From: Saprospiraceae bacterium
GTDB taxonomy: Bacteria; Bacteroidota; Bacteroidia; Chitinophagales; Saprospiraceae
Reading direction: 5' to 3'
Length of the DNA stretch: 8,606 bases
Assembly (NCBI GenBank): GCA_023300835.1
Contig: JALZVB010000059.1
Span: forward strand, 1-8,606
Shown one piece after another: positions 6,722 through 8,606 of this stretch (the first letter of the stretch is position 1; each line of letters opens with the position of its first letter). Made by a program: the position numbers and the translations under genes. The notes below the pieces were generated by a model. It saw nothing but the letters and a program-made list of their open reading frames with translations, did no database searches and was not told the origin of the DNA.

Positions 6722-6900
6722 CTTATTACCATTTCTGTTTCAAGTTGTCGCATTAGATTTCAAAGTTAATCTGTTTAGATCAAGACGAAAAACACAGGCA
6801 TAGACATAGCTAGACATAGCTATGGCGAGTATTTTCAACTTAGAGCTAGACTAGTTTAATTGAAACATAAGTGACATTCTGAAACGTAAATGGTATTAGG
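6722..6900. repeat. Long imperfect palindrome (about 170 bp), MITE-like or foldback element
   Basis: The outer arms are 6728-6763 and 6860-6894. Both arms, read inward from each end, start ACCATTT, then share GTTTCA, TGTC and TTTCAA in the same order. The match continues inward: CAA/TTAA/CT/TAG/TC/AAG blocks, then AAG..GAAAA and finally CATAG against CTATG near 6800 and 6821. The whole segment can fold into one interrupted stem centred near 6811. Matching weakly extends outward to about 6722 and 6900. No transposase is encoded within it. It ends about 20 bp before the GTG of the next gene, so it could lie in that gene's promoter or leader. Confidence 0.55.
6801..6822 (+). repeat. Two-copy 10-bp tandem repeat at the palindrome tip
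   Basis: TAGACATAGC is repeated twice in a row (6801-6820), followed by TA of a third unit. The second copy runs into the perfect palindrome CATAGCTATG (6815-6824). It sits at the centre of the long imperfect palindrome. Confidence 0.7.
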
Positions 6901-6921
6901 CCAACGTTTTTTATAAATCTG

Positions 6922-7824
6922 GTGTCTTTTATAAAAACATCCATATTGTTCCACTGCAATCAACTTAACTTATTATTACTTATCTGTACATTCAGTATTT
7001 CTTTAAATGCTCAAGAAAGGTGGGGTTCTTATGAGACCTCTTTTGCTGGTTCCCGTTTTCAACTGATAGAAACATGTTATGATACAGTGGCCATATCTTC
7101 AAATCAATTTGTTGAACGACTCAATATTACATCTGCTTTTTCTGGAGTTGATCTTGGTCGTGAGGTAGTAGGTGATTCTGTTTTTTTATCAAGAATTATT
7201 ACTAACGAAGCACCAAAATTGTTGTATGACTTCAGTCTAATAGAAGGAGATACTTTTGATACAAGCTGGGGAGATATGATGGTGACTGAAGTTTCAACAG
7301 TAATTGTTTTTGGAGAAGACAGAAAGCGGTTTGAATTGGTAAGTGTCCCACATAATAATTTTGAATACAAAGATATATGGATAGAAGGTATAGGAAGTAC
7401 TAAGAATGGTTACCTAGGACCTGGGACCCCGGACGCTATCATCGATGCAGGTTCGGGATTCAGTTGTTATTATAGTGCGGTTTATGATGAATGGTATTAT
7501 GGTGATAATGATCCTTTATTATGTCTTGCAGATAGTATCAACAGTGGTTGCTTCTCGACGTCAATACCAGAGATTAATACCGTTCGAGCTAGTATTTATC
7601 CTAACCCTGCAATGGATTATATAACTATTGAACTCGATGAAAATAGTCACTTTCAGATTGAGGAACTGAGTATTTATAATCCTATGGGAAGACTGATGTA
7701 TAAAGAAACTGACCCAGCATTACTCCAAGCTATAGATGTTTCCAATCTGGCCAGTGGACATTATATAATAGAATTGTCAATGTCTGGAAATCAACAATAT
7801 CTTTCATTTATTAAGACTTTTTAA
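6922..7824 (+). CDS. Secreted protein with C-terminal type IX secretion sorting domain, function unknown
   Basis: The 300-residue protein has a signal peptide (hydrophobic NLLLLICTFSISLNA, probable cleavage after Ala30, before QERWGSYE). Its C-terminal domain (about 227-300) is typical of T9SS type A sorting domains: IYPNPAMDYITIELD at the start, a central SIYNPMGRLMY strand, LASGHYIIEL and a terminal SFIKTF. It should be exported to the periplasm, carried over the outer membrane by the T9SS and released or anchored. The middle (31-220) is probably beta-rich; WIEGIGSTKNGYLGP (about 152-166) resembles a motif I associate with other Bacteroidota T9SS cargo, but no enzyme motif is visible. The GTG at 6922 is the only usual start that gives a basic n-region; TTG at 6946 is possible. 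An in-frame TGA at 6880 limits upstream extension. It is not clearly linked to its neighbours. Confidence 0.85.
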   Translation: MSFIKTSILFHCNQLNLLLLICTFSISLNAQERWGSYETSFAGSRFQLIETCYDTVAISSNQFVERLNITSAFSGVDLGREVVGDSVFLSRIITNEAPKLLYDFSLIEGDTFDTSWGDMMVTEVSTVIVFGEDRKRFELVSVPHNNFEYKDIWIEGIGSTKNGYLGPGTPDAIIDAGSGFSCYYSAVYDEWYYGDNDPLLCLADSINSGCFSTSIPEINTVRASIYPNPAMDYITIELDENSHFQIEELSIYNPMGRLMYKETDPALLQAIDVSNLASGHYIIELSMSGNQQYLSFIKTF

Positions 7825-7999
7825 AATAAGGCCAGCGTAAAATGAGAATTCGGACAAATGTCACCCAAGATTATAAACTTCTGATAGCTTTAATTGCTTT
7901 ATCTGCGAATGTTATAGTTAACTTATCTAAAAGAAAACTATTATTGTTTAATTTGTCACAGAGTTCAGTCATTAAGTTATTCAATTGGAAAGTCTATAA

Positions 8000-8606
8000 A
8001 TGCCAGAAACAGGAGAGAGAAAGAAGAAGTATATTGTTTGGGAGCCTTTCCTTATAGGTTTAGCAGCTTTTGTTGGATTAATGGCTGGTTACAATATCAA
8101 TTTTGACAATGGATCTAAATCTATGTTTAAAATTGCCAATAAGAGTAACACATCGAGTCACATAGGTGATGGAAGAATTGAAGAGATCTTCAATTTTGTT
8201 GAGCTAAATTATGTAGACACAATACAAGAAGAGAAACTGTCAGTTGATGTCATAGACCATATGCTCACGGAGTTAGACCCACATTCAAGTTACATCACCG
8301 CTGCTGAGTTAAATGACCATAATGACAGAATGAATGGTAAATATAGAGGCATAGGTATAGAGGCACTTAAAAGCAAAGACACCTTCTATATAACCAGTCT
8401 GGTTGAGGGTGGTCCCGCTGGTCGTGCAGGTGTCAATATAGGGGATGCTATAATCGCAATTAATGATAGCATAGTAGCTGGGAATAAGACGCCATTTGAA
8501 ACTATAAGAACATCTCTCAAAGACACGGCAGCAATTCAAGTTAAATTAGAAATCCTTTCATTAGATAGCTCATTCAGTAAGGTTGCAACTGTTGATATAG
8601 AGGATA
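8000..8606 (+). CDS. S41 family (C-terminal processing) peptidase, N-terminal part only
   Basis: The frame opens at ATG 8000 and runs off the window end with no stop, giving 202 residues. Such proteases cleave unfolded or tagged proteins near the C-terminus in the periplasm. After a basic start (MPETGERKKKY) there is one membrane segment (about 14-31), an anchor or uncleaved signal. A helical region (56-105) contains FVELNYVD and the family signature LDPHSSYITAAEL (92-104). The PDZ domain (about 107-190) shows YRGIGIEA, VEGGPAGRAGVNIGDAIIAIND and its later strands. The protease core with the catalytic Ser/Lys lies beyond the window, so activity cannot be judged. The 175-bp gap after the T9SS gene shows no clear terminator or promoter. 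A 71-codon frame at 7842-8057 overlaps this start in another frame and is judged spurious. Confidence 0.9.
   Translation, partial: MPETGERKKKYIVWEPFLIGLAAFVGLMAGYNINFDNGSKSMFKIANKSNTSSHIGDGRIEEIFNFVELNYVDTIQEEKLSVDVIDHMLTELDPHSSYITAAELNDHNDRMNGKYRGIGIEALKSKDTFYITSLVEGGPAGRAGVNIGDAIIAINDSIVAGNKTPFETIRTSLKDTAAIQVKLEILSLDSSFSKVATVDIED

Larger units (their letters stand above)
6148..6921. other. 774-bp gene-free interval filled with palindromic repeats
   Basis: No credible gene was found here on either strand. The open frames present (6256-6456 and 6534-6803 on plus, 6249-6440 on minus) run straight through inverted repeats and show no protein family signature. The interval instead holds at least four repeat structures, listed separately: an inverted pair of REP-like hairpins, a head-to-head pair of a second hairpin family, a decayed element joined to the second family by a 15-bp direct repeat, and a long imperfect palindrome reaching to about 20 bp before the next gene. 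No uridine-rich terminator directly follows the prmC stop, so the first hairpin may also serve to end or stabilise the prmC transcript. That last point is inference. Confidence 0.8.

Noticed and set aside
6249..6803. Small open frames on both strands in the repeat-rich gap (6249-6440 minus, 6256-6456 plus, 6534-6803 plus).
   Set aside because: They read through hairpin arms and repeats, have no family signature, and the two at 6249-6456 are mirror shadows of each other.
7831..7840. CAGCG after the T9SS gene, like the foot of the REP-like hairpins.
   Set aside because: No hairpin arms accompany it; a 5-base match alone is expected by chance.
7842..8057. A 71-codon plus-strand open frame between the T9SS gene and the S41 peptidase gene.
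   Set aside because: It overlaps the well-supported peptidase start by 58 bp in another frame, has a composition like random AT-rich DNA and matches no family.

Overview
This 8.6 kb AT-rich window most likely comes from a Bacteroidota chromosome, probably a Saprospiria-like lineage. Three things point there: a secreted protein with a C-terminal type IX secretion (T9SS) sorting domain, a TAnnTTTG-type -7 promoter element upstream of tyrS, and starts that lack Shine-Dalgarno sequences. The lineage assignment is inferred from protein style, since no search was possible. No rRNA, tRNA, CRISPR array, intact insertion sequence or phage gene was seen.

Left part (1-2249, + strand): the 3' nine-tenths of rimO (ribosomal protein S12 methylthiotransferase), then a small four-helix membrane protein of unknown function, and 13 bp after it a lipoprotein form of methionine sulfoxide reductase B. 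The last two look like one transcription unit, perhaps for oxidative repair at the cell envelope. Middle part (2418-4237, - strand): tyrS, and upstream of it cdd (cytidine deaminase). The TyrRS has TIGN where the textbook HIGH signature would be. Next (4373-6147, + strand): a PAPS-dependent sulfotransferase family protein whose stop overlaps the start of prmC (release factor glutamine methyltransferase) by four bases, so the two are probably translationally coupled.

The most unusual stretch is the gene-free interval 6148-6921. It is a nest of short palindromic elements of several types. There are two inverted REP-like hairpins with compensatory base changes (6199-6286). A second hairpin family is present as a head-to-head pair, also with a compensatory change (6365-6412 and 6476-6518). 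A 15-bp exact direct repeat ties that family to a third, decayed element (6604-6698). Finally, a roughly 170-bp imperfect palindrome (6722-6900) has a 10-bp tandem duplication at its tip. No transposase for any of them lies in the window, so they would be non-autonomous or relic elements.

Right part (6922-8606, + strand): an exported protein of unknown function carrying the T9SS sorting domain, then the N-terminal third to half of an S41/C-terminal processing protease, cut off by the window end just after its PDZ domain.

Most of the window is ordinary housekeeping content (translation, nucleotide salvage, protein repair). I do not see a defence system or a new gene cluster. The best candidates for something undescribed are the repeat nest and, less strongly, the sulfotransferase-prmC coupling.
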